NCBI GenBank assembly: GCA_963921935.1 | Contig: OY998177.1 | Coordinates: 10,133,754 to 10,197,753 of the forward strand | Direction of reading: 5' to 3' | Origin: Galeruca laticollis | Lineage: Eukaryota > Arthropoda > Insecta > Coleoptera > Chrysomelidae | DNA length: 64,000 nt | Part shown: positions 1 through 10,914 of the stretch, one piece after another | How the letters are laid out: the number at the start of each line of letters is the position of its first letter | Numbering within the stretch: position 1 is the stretch's first letter | The notes under the pieces: generated by a model | Databases searched by the model: none | What the model was told of the DNA's origin: nothing | The model's input: only the letters and a program-made list of their open reading frames with translations | Translations under genes and position numbers: made by a program

Positions 1-193
1 CACCGCCATGTCCTTTGTTTCTATCTTTTACATTAAAATTTTGAAACCTTTTGAGATCCGCTGGTTTATAACAGGTTTCGGATATCAGAGCAATATCAAA
101 ATTGTCTTCAACATTAAGTTGTGGTAATGAGAATTTATTGGAGTGTAAAGATCTGGAATTCCACTGAAATATTTTCAAACTAGTATTGACCAT
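1..193 (-). CDS. Start of non-LTR ORF2: AP-type endonuclease domain (partial)
   Basis: From the ATG at 193 reading down to position 1 there are 64 open codons. They include a KIFQWNSRSL segment and IALISET, the first two conserved blocks of the endonuclease/exonuclease/phosphatase fold that nicks target DNA in non-LTR retrotransposons; the glutamate of ISET is the expected metal-binding residue. The ORF starts just after the end of ORF1, as usual for Jockey-type elements. The remaining endonuclease and the reverse transcriptase are outside the window, so intactness cannot be judged. The family is known from motif order; the exact clade is inferred. Confidence 0.75.
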   Translation of the reverse strand, partial: MVNTSLKIFQWNSRSLHSNKFSLPQLNVEDNFDIALISETCYKPADLKRFQNFNVKDRNKGHGG

Positions 194-203
194 TGTTAGG
201 TAA

Positions 204-1010
204 TTAAACTATCGACAATATTTTTAATTTTACTATCAATATCATTTTCGTTGAATATTTATTATTGATTGCACATGAAGAACACTGAGGCATATCTCGT
301 ATAAAGTTTTCAAGCATGGTTTTTGTTATGTAGGTAAGTTGATGGGTAAATTTATCAAAATCACTTTCGGTATTCTTTGAATTAAACTGGAATACAGGAC
401 CTGCACAAAAGCTAGTACTGTATTCTCTACGAATAGTAGGGAAGTCAGATAAAGTATTATTACTTTTTCTCATTTTACGATGAGTAGATCAGGTTGGACT
501 ATTCCTTTTTGGAGGATTACTAGAGGAACGTGTTTGATAACTAGAAGGTTTTAAAGTGGGAAAATCAGCTTCTGAATTAGCTGGTGGAGCAAACCTATAT
601 TTTTGGATAATGCTAGTGTAGCTGGGACTATCGACTACTTTTTCAGCTTCTTTAAATGATATGTTCAAATTAACCATTGGTTTTCCTTTGATTTATGTAT
701 ACTGGGCATTCCTTGAATGTAGAAGAATGGTTGCTAGTTTGACAGTGAACACAGCATCTATTACAGCCCTTCGGACAATTATCAGTTTGTTCTTCTAATC
801 CACACTTTTGGCACATTTTCTTGCCTTTGCATTGAGAGAATGTATGATCGTACATAAGACGATGATAACATTGCATGACCGGACTAACATAGTTATCGAC
901 AGAGCACCTAACTTTATTAATGTAAATAAATTGTGGGATAAATTTGCCAACAAAGTTAAAATTATCATCTGCCTAGGAACCCGCTGTTTAACGCCATCTT
1001 TTTGCACTGA
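204..1010 (-). pseudogene. Non-LTR ORF1 (Gag-like, zinc-knuckle) with frameshifts and a stop
   Basis: This nucleic-acid-binding ORF1 protein would coat the element RNA. The cysteine-rich core (670-876) has CYHR, CKGKKMCQKC, CCVHC and a final C, i.e. tandem retroviral-type knuckles as in Jockey Gag. Upstream, in another frame, VSVQKDGVKQRVP and then an FVGKFIPQFIYINKVRC-like stretch match the segment before the knuckles in Jockey Gags, so a frameshift lies near 960-980. The next segment (489-677) overlaps the knuckle frame by 8 nt in a different frame, a second frameshift. The last segment (204-473) is in the same frame as 489-677, separated by one TGA. No N-terminal start is visible. A non-functional relic. 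Confidence 0.75.
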
Positions 1011-1025
1011 AACGTTGTACTTTTA

Positions 1026-1480
1026 GGCGTATTTCAGAATGAAATAGGGGTATTGTAGAGAGTAGCCTGACGCGACTTCGGAAAAATTTCAATGCAGTTT
1101 TTCGTTTTGGTGTTTCTAGATGCCAAAATCACCCCCCGTTCCATTCCTGCTTGGTGGCGTAATTTTCGGCTGTGTTTGTTGAAAAATGATTTTACGACGT
1201 TAATCTCCTGCAAGTTTTGTATTTTTATGGTTTTTATTATTATATTATACCATAACAGCCTCAATGTTGTTAATATTGTTGCTAATTTGAATGCCAATTT
1301 TCCCTAGCTGGTGCCATGTGATGAGTTCTTCAATCTTATGTTTAACATAGAGGAAAATAATTTCACATTTGACCGTCCCTGATGATGAAAACGAACGTTT
1401 TCGAAAGCTTTGATAAAAACCAATAAAGAATTCTCTTTTTCCCTGTTGCTGCATTCCCCAAGATTTCTGAGTTATATATA
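1026..1480. repeat. Unclassified repeat ending in a Penelope-type tail motif
   Basis: No convincing ORF. Near its right end (1379-1407) the plus strand carries CTGATGA, one base, a 7-bp stem with a two-base loop, then GAAA. The same order of parts recurs in the 3' tails of the Penelope-like elements at 9217, 42574 and, on the minus strand, 39341 and 45331. The segment ends at a (TA)n tract, as those do. I infer a 3'-end fragment of another Penelope-like element. Confidence 0.4.
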
Positions 1481-1503
1481 TATATAAATAGTATTTGTCC
1501 TTT

Positions 1504-1505
<2 letters not shown>

Positions 1506-1550
<45 letters not shown>
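1506..1550. repeat. (TA)n tract at left border of LTR element A
   Basis: A run of TA dinucleotides that ends exactly where the LTR begins with TGTATTGG. A shorter TA run follows the right LTR (7219-7234), so element A probably inserted into a longer TA tract. Confidence 0.95.
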
Positions 1551-1553
<3 letters not shown>

Positions 1554-3011
1554 ATTGGTTTCTATATTTATTTATTATTTGAAACTATAAAAATCGTTAA
1601 GCATGTATAACAACTCTATCAAAGGGGGATCAACTGTGCCATTAAAATTTACTATAATTATTGGATTGTGAAATTAAACTGAACAAGCTTATGATTTCAG
1701 GAATTTTTTTTTAATTAGCTATAGAAGTTTTTTAACAGAGATGTGCTATGTATAAATAAAAACAATTTTTTATGACAATTGAAAAGTTTAATTATTTACT
1801 CAACATGAATGCATTCCTCAATTTAGAAATAAAAGCCTAATGAAATTTTAGAGATATCTAATAAAATATTTTAAAACGGTTCCTTCCATTTTCCAAGTTT
1901 CTATTCACTTCAAACTAATCTTCACTTTCAATTTCTTCCTTTTCTAGTGTCCAAAATATTATTGACGATTCTCAAATTCACCCGCAATATCTCAATTGCC
2001 TCCCCAAATATATATCCTCTAACTGGATGTACAATTATCTTCTATCTTCTTAGTATTATTATGAAATTGGTTTAAATGTCTTTGTTCATTGAATATAAAC
2101 GTTTTATATCCTCTTTATTGTCGAAATAAATTACAATATCACTTGCCTCTATTTTGACGTTTTTTTACATCCGCATGCCTTTTTTCTCCTCGATATACAA
2201 TTATATCCAAATTACTATTTTTATTATAAAATTGGTTTAAATTTCTTTCAGCAGTGCTTTAAATATAAACTTTTTGAATCGTCCTTATTGACTAGTTAAA
2301 TTATAATATCACCAGCTCTTTGACGTTTTAAATCGCACTGACGTTTTTTATTCCCATCATAATCTACCTCGTTCCGGGTTGCTAGCGAAACTAATCTCTC
2401 TATCGTATGAACTGTATAAATATTGTTTTTGTCGACGATTGGCTGTTTATATTACAATAAACCATTCATTCCTAAAGCCGTATATAAAGCATGAAAATAA
2501 CATTTTAGTATTAGAATATATACCAATGAAGATTTTTATACATATAAATATTAACATAACTTATTTACTATTTATTAGAAATTCCTGAAATCCCTTGCAT
2601 AAAACAACATAATTACTAACTATATGAAAATTTGACGTGTTTCTTTTAAATTATTTTGAACTTCATTCTAATTTCAACGAATTCTTTTGAAATTACATCA
2701 TGTACTGAATTATTAGTGTTAATTTCCGTTGAATCTGAATCAGATTTCAATATTTTAGATTCTGATGGTTCAAAGAGTATATCGTCTGTTTCAATATCTT
2801 TGGTCAGATTTTCTTCAATATTGTGGTGAGGATTTTGTTCACTGTTTTTACTATCAACATCTATAATTGATTTACACATTTCTTTTTACCATTTATAAAT
2901 ATTCATTAAAATGATGGCTAATAAAGTACAAGATGGAAAAGTTAATATGACTTATTTCACTAATACTATCAATCCTTATTAAATTGAATACAACCAAATG
3001 AAACTGCCTCA
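1551..3011 (-). repeat. 3' LTR of element A
   Basis: About 1.46 kb, highly similar to 5609-7215. It is shorter mainly because the other copy has an internal tandem duplication with a period of about 167 bp (the GCATGACTTT-containing unit at 6214 and 6381). Both LTRs keep a short antisense reading frame of about 77 codons, which I regard as chance. Confidence 0.85.
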
Positions 3012-3217
3012 ACTCCCCCCATTTATATTTTAATATATTCAAACTTATTTGATTATATTAAAATTTAAATCCTTTATTTTTTTATAATCTCATTTCAATA
3101 AATATGTTCCTTACTCATTTGAATGAAATATCTTAATCTAAATATTTACATGAATTTTGGTTCATAATATCATCAATTTCTCCCCCCTATCCAATTTAAA
3201 CTCCACATCTAACCTAT

Positions 3218-4319
3218 TTAATTTGACTGCTGATGATACTTGAATACACTCTCGATATTGAATATCCCCCTTATTAACCCAGTATCTGGATGTGCCAGCT
3301 TATAGCTATTTTGAGCATTTTCATTTACCACTACGTATGGCCCTTCCAATGGTAATAATAACTTAGCACACATATTATCTTTTCTTTTTGCAACTTGTAG
3401 TGATTTAATTAAAACTAAATCTCCTTTCTGGAAAACCATTTTTCTTTTTCCCTTCTTGTTTGCTCTTTTAATGTATTGTTCTGCATGTTTTTGTAATTTT
3501 TTATTCACTTTGTCAAGAATTTCCAACATATGCATGTCTCGGCTCAATATCCATTTTCTCTCTGGTAGCTGACCTGTCATTAAGTAGATAGGACATTCTC
3601 CTATAATACCATGAGGTGTGTGAATTTATCCACTCGTTTTAAATTGTTTTTCCACTGATCATGTTGCTGATGACATAATATTCTTACATATTTTATTATT
3701 TCCTCAATATATCGTTCTGCAGGATTTGTTGATGGCTTTCGTACACTAATGAAATTTAATTTTATTTGAAGCTCTCGGCATATCCTTCCCAATTTATCAC
3801 TTTCAAAGTACGTCGCATGATCTAGTATGATAGTCTCAGGTTTCCCGAATTCTTCTATAAATTGTTTCAAACATTCTATCACTATCTTAGCATTGGTTCT
3901 TTTGCACGGATACATTTTGACATATTTTGTGAACACATCAACCATAACGAAAATGTGTTTGTTTTGTTGTGTGCTATATACCAAATTAATAATGAAGTCT
4001 ATGGCAATAATTTGTAAAGCTTGATTTGCAATTATGGTTTAGCTATATTAGTATTATGAAAAATTTTCTCTTTTGTAATTTGACATACTTCACAATACTT
4101 TGTCACCAGTTTTACTATACTCAAATCTTTCTTCGTCAAGAAATTTTCCCGAAACAACATCCACAGTTTACGTGCCCCTAAATGACCAAATTCATCATGT
4201 AATTCTTGTAATTCTTCTTTGGCAAAATCTCTTGTGATTAAATAAACTTCTCTGTCCTCAATTTTTTTACACCATATACCATCGATTTCCAAAGCTTTTC
4301 TTTTACTGCTTTTCTCCAA
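3218..4319 (-). pseudogene. Integrase of element A, in three frames
   Basis: Three consecutive minus-strand blocks follow the order of a gypsy-type integrase, the enzyme that joins element cDNA to the chromosome. Block 1 (4032-4319) has the N-terminal zinc finger with a GHLGARKLW segment and CEVCQ. Block 2 (3601-3984) has the catalytic core: an IDF aspartate just upstream of its start, LDHATYF for the second aspartate, and NPAERY for the glutamate. Block 3 (3218-3580) has the C-terminal GPY module (GPYVVV, then NSYKLAHPDTG and RGIFN), closely like that of family B at 26650-26770. Each block is in a different frame, so at least two frameshifts separate them. Confidence 0.8.
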
Positions 4320-4400
4320 ATTTTCCTGATCTTCTACAATTCTTTCTCTTGAGTACTTCCCCTCATTTTCTTGTAAAACATTGATCCCAATTTTGAATTT

Positions 4401-5474
4401 TCATTGATTTTGCTTTATTTGTGTTTCTTTTTTCAATTTGATGATCCATTGTCCATTTCCATTCACATGTTGTTTCATTTTTCCTAATTCTTCTTGACTA
4501 TTATGTTCTACTTTACGTATTTCTCCTCTATATTCTTCTTTTCCTTTGATACATCTTGTCTTCTGTACTTTCATCTCCATGCCTACATTATTAAATTCCT
4601 CTTCCAATTCACCTTTGTACGTATCAAAAACTTCATCATAAACTCTACTTTTCAAATTAACCTGATTCATTTCCTTTTTTAAAACATCTGTTTCTTCTTG
4701 TATCTTGTCATGTATTTTTCTCTGTCCAAACTCTCTACAAATCTCAATTGTCTGTTTCTCTACTCTCTTCCTGACTTCTCCTGGTGAATGTTCTGCTATT
4801 CGTCTCTCTACATAACTTATCTTTTCTTCTACATTTTTCTCTATTTCTGACCTAATTTGGTATTTCAACTCTCATAATTTTAGCCTGCTCCTCAATGTCC
4901 ACTCGAAAACTTTCCACTTCTTGTCTCCTTTTATGGTGATCTTCTCTTATCTTTTTATCTCTCTCAAATTCTCAACATGTTTTTTATTGATATCCTCTCG
5001 AATATTCTGCATTTCTTCTCTATTTTTCTGTATATCTTCTCTGTTTTTCTGTATGTCTTTTCTAATTTCTTCTCTGTTTTTCTGTATGTCTTCTCTATTT
5101 TCTTCAAATTTCTTATTAATGTCTCCCCTCATATTGTTTATATCTTCATTCATTTTAATTAGAAATTCCATCAATTGATCATCTCTACTTGTTCGGAATT
5201 GTTTCTCTTGTCTTTTATCCTCCTCTACTTTTTTTTCTACTTATTTCTCATTACCTATAAGAATCTGTTCCTTTTCATCTCCTATCAAGTCTCCCTCTAA
5301 AATTCTTCCCTGTTCCATGTATTGCCCTGTAAAGTCCCCTGATCCTAATCTCAATTCATGCTCTTCTCGTACTGTTACGTCTCCTTCTATCTCTTTCACA
5401 TTCTCAACAGTTTCTTTCTCACTACTGCTCTCTCTTATCTCCTTCCCATTTCTCAAAATCATGCGTCTCGACAT
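4401..5474 (-). pseudogene. Coiled-coil Gag of element A
   Basis: Reads from MSRRMILRNGKE (5474) through a charged Glu/Lys-rich protein to 4401. A stretch at 4947-5174 repeats KNREDI/NREEI-like units, a strong coiled coil. The three main blocks share one frame but are interrupted by a TAA near 5241 and by a frameshift plus stops around 4870-4947. The N-terminus and a GQYMEQGR segment match the Gag of element D (SMGDFQVQYLEQGR, 49288-49548), so A and D belong to one lineage. No zinc knuckle is seen. The structural role is inferred from position and coiled-coil character. Confidence 0.65.
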
Positions 5475-5608
5475 CCTATTGTTTATACCAATATACAGAA
5501 AATCAAGAATATTGAAACAAATATTTTAAATGATTTCTAATCAATTTGAAATTCCTCAAAAATACTTTATCAGCAATTTTCAAAGCCCATACGTTGGTTG
5601 CGCCAAGT

Positions 5609-7215
5609 TGTATTGGTTTCTATATTTCTTTATTATTTGAAACTAAAAAAATCGTTAGGCATGTATAACAACTCTATCAAAGGGTAGGGTTCAATTGCGC
5701 TATTCAAATTTACTCTAATTATTGGATTGTGAAATTAAAATGAACAAGCTTATGATTTCAGGATTTTTTTTTAATTAGGTATAGAAGTTTTTTAACAGAA
5801 ATTGTGCTATGTATAAATAAATACAATCTTTTATGACAATTAAAAAGATTGATTAATGACTCAGCATGAATGCATTCCTCAATTTAGAAATAAAAGCCTA
5901 ATGAAATTTTAGAGATCTCTAATAAAATATTTTAAAACGATACCTTCTATTTTTTATTCACTTCAAACTAATCTTCACTCTCAATTTCTTTCTGTTTTAG
6001 TGTCCAAAATATTATTGACGATTCTTAAATTCACCCGCAATGTCTCAATATCCTCCCCAAATATATATCCTTTAACTGGATGAACGATTATCTTCTTAGT
6101 ATTATTATGAAATTGGTTTAAATGTCTTTGTTTATTAAATATAAACGTGTTATATCCTCCTCATTGTCGAAATAAATTACAAGTAGCCTTTTTTTTGACT
6201 TTTTTTTTACATCCGCATGACTTTTTTTTCCTCGATATACAATTATCTTCAAATTACTATTATTATTATAAAATTGGTTTAATTTTTTTTCTGCAGTGGT
6301 TTGAATATAAACTTTTTGAATCTTCCTTATTGACGAGTTAAATTATAATATCACCAGCTCTTTGACGTTTTTTTAGATCCGCATGACTTTTTTCTCCTCG
6401 ATATACAATTATCTTCAAATTACTATTATTATTATAAAATTGGTTTCAATTTCTTTCTGCAGTGCTTTGAATATAAACTTTTTGAATCGTCCTTATTGAC
6501 GAGTTAAATTATAATATCACCAGCTCTTTGACGTTTTAAATCGCACTGACGTTTTTTATTCCAATCATAATCTACCTCGTTCCGGGTTGCTAGCAAAACT
6601 AATCTCTCTATCGTATGAACTGTATAAATATTGTCTTTGTCGACGATTGGCTGTTTATATTACAATAAACCATTCATTTCTAAAGCCGTATATAATGCAT
6701 GAAAATAACATTTCAGTATTAGAAATTAGAATATATAGCAATGAAGATTTTCATACATATAAATATTACCATACTATTTATTAAAAATTCCTGAAATCCC
6801 TTGCATAAAACAACATAATTACTAACTATATGAAAATATGACGTGTTTCTTTTAAATTATTTTGAATTTCATTTTAATTTCAACGAATTCTTTTGAAATT
6901 ACATTATGTACTGTATTATTAGTGTTAATTTCCGTTGAATCTGGATCAGATTTCAATATTTTCGATTCTGATGGTTCAAAGAGTATATCGTCTGTTTCAA
7001 TATCTTTGGTCAGATTTTCTTCAGTATTGTGGTGAGGATTTTGTTCACTGTTTTTACTATCAGCATCTATAATTGATTTAGACATTTTTTTACAATTTAT
7101 AATTATTCGTTAAAATGATAGCTAATAAAGTACAAGATGGAAAAATCAATATGACTTATTTCACTAATACTATTAATCCTTATTAAATTGAATACAACCG
7201 AATAAAACTGCTTCA
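5609..7215 (-). repeat. 5' LTR of element A, with internal tandem duplication
   Basis: About 1.6 kb; begins TGTATTGG on the plus strand and ends TTCA at 7215. Contains two adjacent copies of a unit of about 167 bp (around 6214-6380 and 6381-6545) that is single in the other LTR. The duplication therefore arose after this copy inserted, or in one LTR lineage. Confidence 0.85.
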
Positions 7216-7238
7216 ATATTAATATATATATATATAGC

Positions 7239-8971
7239 CGATGTTGAGAATATTATTGATGATCTACCTACGGATTCCTAAGATATAATAAGAGCCCGTG
7301 CTACTAATATTATAACTAATTTTCTGCATAAATCTAAACCCAACAAACTCTCTGTCTACACTAAAATGTTCAATAAAACTAATCGTTCAATAGAATCTCA
7401 TCCGGAACTCTATATTTTGCTAGCAGACAAAGGAGGTTGTACGGTCGCTATGAATAGGTCAGTTTATGTTGAGAGAACTGAATTTTCATTACGTGACGAG
7501 TCAACTCATATTAAACTGAATAAAGATCCTACCGCCTCGGTACAAAGGAATTACAATATTTTAATTAAAAACCAAACAGGAAATACATAAATTGGAGATA
7601 CCACTTCGCCCGATAGTTAGTTCCATTAATTCTACCACTTACAAACTATCAAAGTTTTTATCTGATATTCTACATAATGCGTTTCAGGATCACAACAATT
7701 ATAATATCAACGACACCTTTTCTTTTGTAAATGCTATCAGGGGCTGTATATTACCAAAGGATTACATACTTATTTCTTTGGATGTAGTATATTTATTTAC
7801 TAATATCCCATTAGACTTGATTACCAATATTATTGATGAAAATTGGTTTCTGTTGGAACCCTTCACTACATTATCCAAGGAAAGTTTTTTATCATTAATT
7901 GAATTTATATTTGATAACACTTATTTCAGTTTCAACAACGAATTTTATCGCCAAATTTTTGGCACACCAATGGGATCCCCCATCAGTCCAATTCTAGCCA
8001 CCATTGTCCTTGACGAGTTACTTGACAATGTAATCCCTAAATTGCCTTTCAAATTACCTTTTCTATATAAATATGTTGATGATATGATTTGTGCTGTACC
8101 TTTCGATTTGACACTTAATGTTTTCAATTCGTTTAGTAAGCAGTTACAATTCACTATGGAACTAGAGATTGGGGCCAGCTTACCATTCTTGGACACCAGA
8201 GTTATAAGATCCGATAATAACATTATCTTGTTGGATTGGTATCAGAAGCCAACATCATCTGGTAGGTTTTTGAATTTCTACTCTGATCATCCTAAGAGTC
8301 AGAAGTACAACTTTGTTTTAACTATGAAAAATAGAATCTTACACGTTAGCGATGAAAAATTTGTTAATAATAACTTAAAATCGTTATTTGATATTTTTGC
8401 TAACAACGGTTACCCCAAGCACATTTTAAAAAAATTAATCTATAACACAGACTTTTACGATGGTCAGGTTGACAAATCTAATCAACAGGTCATTCAATTT
8501 AAAAGACTTCCATATATTAATGGTTTAACTCAATTGATTCTGCCACTGTTTAAACAATTCACCAATTTCAGAGTTGCCAAATACAGTTCAACTACTAATT
8601 CTCTTCTCTTTTCTAAAGTCAAAGATAAAACACCTTTAATGTACCAAACCAACGTTATTTACAAAATAAATTGCTCACAGTGTTCAGGATGCTACGTTGG
8701 TCAAACGTCTCAATGGTTAAAAAACCGTATTACCCAACACAGAAGTGATTGCCGAGTAGGTAAGAATAACTGTGCAATGGTTGATCATTTTATAAAAACA
8801 GGACATACATTCAATTATGATGAGACAGAAATCCTGCAGAAAGTTGACCATTACAAGAATCGTTTATTTTTTGAAATGTATCACATCAACATGCAAAAGG
8901 ATACTATTAATCTCAAATCTGACACTAATAAACTCAGTGATATTTATTGTCACCTGTTAAATTCTTTTTGA
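7239..8971 (+). pseudogene. Penelope-type reverse transcriptase plus GIY-YIG endonuclease
   Basis: The plus frame reads from about 7239, with one TAA near 7280, through LLADKGG and on to 7590. It resumes in another frame at 7592 with EIPLRPIVSS. The usual YGLPKIHK block before LRPIVS is missing, so a small deletion of about 30 bp plus a frameshift lies at 7580-7592. The second frame (7592-8971) is open for 459 codons: DVVYLFTNIP, TPMGSPISP and catalytic YVDDM of the RT, a thumb region, then the C-terminal nuclease with VIYKINC, CYVGQTSQW and the following conserved R and H. The protein would copy element RNA at a nicked target. Because of the N-terminal truncation and frameshift I treat it as a pseudogene, although the RT catalytic block and nuclease are open. 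Confidence 0.85.
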
Positions 8972-9213
8972 TATTGTTTTGTCACATTAGGTATTTATAT
9001 TCTCAGATTACTTATTTTATTGTTCCCCCTTTTAATTTAAATTATATTGTTTTTACCTATTCACACTAGTACCGTTTTTGTAAATTAGTTATTAGTCTAT
9101 TAGTCTAGTTGTGGCTTAACATGGTGTACATCGAATTTTATTGACTCTTAAAATCTGTAAGTGTTTATGTCCGTTTTATTGTTATTTTATTTCTATTTTA
9201 ATTATTGTAGTGT

Positions 9214-9266
9214 CTCCTGATGAAGCTATTAAACAATGGCGAAATATTGAGAATGGGAATATAGAG
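9214..9266 (+). ncRNA. Candidate hammerhead-type ribozyme in the Penelope tail
   Basis: Order of parts: stem I CTC (9214-9216), CTGATGA (9217-9223), one extra A, stem II GCTATT/AATGGC (9225-9230 with 9235-9240, one G-U pair), GAAA (9241-9244), short stem III TATT/AATA (9245-9248 with 9258-9261) closed by A9244-T9262, cleavage triplet ATA ending at 9263, and GAG (9264-9266) pairing with CTC. Hammerheads with short stem III are known in Penelope-like elements. The unpaired base after CTGATGA and the 3-bp stem I are departures from the ideal. Activity is untested. Confidence 0.4.
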
Positions 9267-9312
9267 TTTTAATTCTTATACTGACCGCATACCTGATAAT
9301 CATCACCTTTTG

Positions 9313-9314
<2 letters not shown>

Positions 9315-9362
<48 letters not shown>
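9315..9362. repeat. (TA)n between Penelope element 1 and the mariner-like element
   Basis: About 24 TA units. The Tc1/mariner-type terminus CAGGGTGCC starts at 9363 directly after a TA, the expected target dinucleotide. Confidence 0.95.
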
Positions 9363-9365
<3 letters not shown>

Positions 9366-9609
9366 GGTGCCTCAAACTTGACGCTCGTCCTTCCAGATTA
9401 TGAATCGGGGGGCTAAAACGAATTAAAACGTTAGAATAAAAAAATTGCGTTATGTCCATGGTTACAGAGTTATTGACAAAAAACAAAGATCTATCATTCA
9501 ATGTTTACACTTTATTAAAAACGAATATTTGTTACAAAACAATAAATTAATTTATATAAGGTGTTCAGCAAATCGCCTCCTACTTCAATGCAAATATTTG
9601 CACGATTTA

Positions 9610-10284
9610 TCATTGAATCACGTCTATAAATGTCACAGCAGCGTGAATACGAGCTACTACATCTTCCGCACTCTCAACAGGTTCAAAGTAAATTTTTTCT
9701 TTCGAGAATCCCCAGAAGAAAAAATCTAATGGATTTAGATCTGGAGATCTAGAAGGCCATAGTACGGGTCCACCTCTTCCAATCCAACAGTCGGGGAATG
9801 TTTGATTTAGTAATGTTCTCACTTGTCTACCATAATGTGCAGGAGCACCATCATGTTGGAACCAACAATTTAATCTAGTTGCTAATGGAACTTCATCGAG
9901 AAATGGCAGTGGTAAATTGTCGTTTGAAAAATTAAAATACGATGCTGAACTAAGTCGGTTAGGTAACATATTTGGGCCGATTACATTATTATTTAATAAT
10001 CCAGCCCAAATGTTTACTGACCATCGTCTTTGGTGACATCTTTTACGTATTAAATAAGGGTTTTCATCTCTTCACTCGTGCAAATTATGAGTATTTATAA
10101 TCCCTGTCTGGGTAAATGTACACTAATCAGTAAACATAATATTTTCTATAAAATGTGGATCATTGTTTACGTTATCCAATAACCATCTACAAAAATTAAT
10201 CCGAAGCTCCCTATCTCCTTCATGTAAAACTTGAACTTTTTGAGGCCTAAATGGATATAAGCCATTCCTTCTTAATAATCTATG
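9610..10284 (-). pseudogene. Transposase, catalytic C-terminal part
   Basis: Continues the reading frame broken by the BEL insertion. From 10284 down it reads a linker, then FTD with the first catalytic aspartate, followed at once by a TAG and shortly after by a TGA. From about 9969 it is open to 9610, with QHDGAPAHY (second aspartate), GRGGP, WPSRSPDLNPLDFF (third acidic residue) and a WGF-type end. The HDG and SPD aspartates are about 36 residues apart, so the triad is DDxD-like. The family cuts and pastes DNA between TA sites. Two stops plus the insertion make this copy dead. Confidence 0.85.
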
Positions 10285-10497
10285 TGTTCGAACAATACTT
10301 TTTATTCAGAATGACAGACCGCCAAGTGTTTTCTTTTTGAAAGTTAATTTTAATTTTTGACGTTTAATGTCAACTGAATGAAATTCGTTTATGTCATGTT
10401 GTACCACTGAAATAGTTTTGTAATACAATTAATGAGTAAAAGTATATTTTTCATGTTGATGTGAATGTTTATTTCATCGTAGATGTTACGATGTACA
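10285..10497 (+). repeat. 5' LTR of the BEL/Pao element
   Basis: 213 bp, same length as and by eye identical to 16146-16358. Begins TG and ends CA. It should contain the element promoter, but I see no unambiguous TATA box. Confidence 0.93.
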
Positions 10498-10914
10498 TAA
10501 TTTTGGTCCTACGAAGCCGATATGAACTGGTAAAGTGTAAAAGTGTCTACACTTAAATATATGCAGCTAGCACCTGGCCGGTTCCGAAAGAATTTCTTTG
10601 TAGACGATAACTACAACGAAGTAAGACTGCGAACGAAATAGGAGATAATTGGGTGAGCGGACTACATTTTATATCCTATCATTTATTCATATTTTCGTGT
10701 TATTGAGAATACTTTGTACTTGGCATTGACATTATTTGGCTGATGAAACAGCTTGAATACCTGCTGTCCACATATAATATTCTGAATAGTTATACTGTTC
10801 TGTAGATTTTTATAGGTACCGTCGCGATTTTTTATATTATCTAAACAGTCACCTTGATTCTGTAATTTGTTCTCAGATTCAAAAAAAAACGTCTTAATAC
10901 TATTAATTGTCACA

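Larger units (their letters stand above)
1..1025 (-). mobile_element. Jockey-like non-LTR retrotransposon, 5' portion, runs off the window
   Basis: Read on the minus strand this holds a zinc-knuckle ORF1 followed after about 10 nt by the start of an endonuclease ORF2, the standard two-ORF order of Jockey/I-type non-LTR elements. The rest of ORF2 lies beyond position 1. The upstream end, near 1025, is abrupt: ORF1 lacks its N-terminal third, so the copy is either 5' truncated or cut by the unrelated repeat at 1026-1480. ORF1 is broken, so the copy is dead as read. Confidence 0.8.
1551..7215 (-). mobile_element. Ty3/gypsy-type LTR retrotransposon A, decayed, with long LTRs
   Basis: Two related long terminal repeats (1551-3011 and 5609-7215) face the same way and enclose about 2.6 kb. 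In minus-strand sense the LTR runs TGAGG to ATACA. The primer-binding site is the complement of 5586-5605, beginning TGGCGCAACC two or three bases after the 5' LTR, and a G-rich polypurine tract (complement of 3012-3025) precedes the 3' LTR. Internal remnants encode a coiled-coil Gag and an integrase resembling those of family B (20142-29694). Protease, reverse transcriptase and RNase H are missing, so this copy is internally deleted and non-autonomous. Confidence 0.85.
7235..9314 (+). mobile_element. Penelope-like element 1, 5' truncated
   Basis: A single coding region with Penelope-type reverse transcriptase followed by a GIY-YIG nuclease, then about 340 bp of 3' tail ending in a (TA)n tract. 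The 5' end begins abruptly beside a short TA run next to LTR element A, inside the region before the RT domain. The tail carries a hammerhead-like fold at 9214-9266. Penelope-like elements are a class of retroelements distinct from LTR and non-LTR types. Confidence 0.88.

Noticed and set aside
2379..2879. Short frames repeated in both LTRs of element A
   Set aside because: Explained by LTR duplication. No conserved domain and low-complexity composition.
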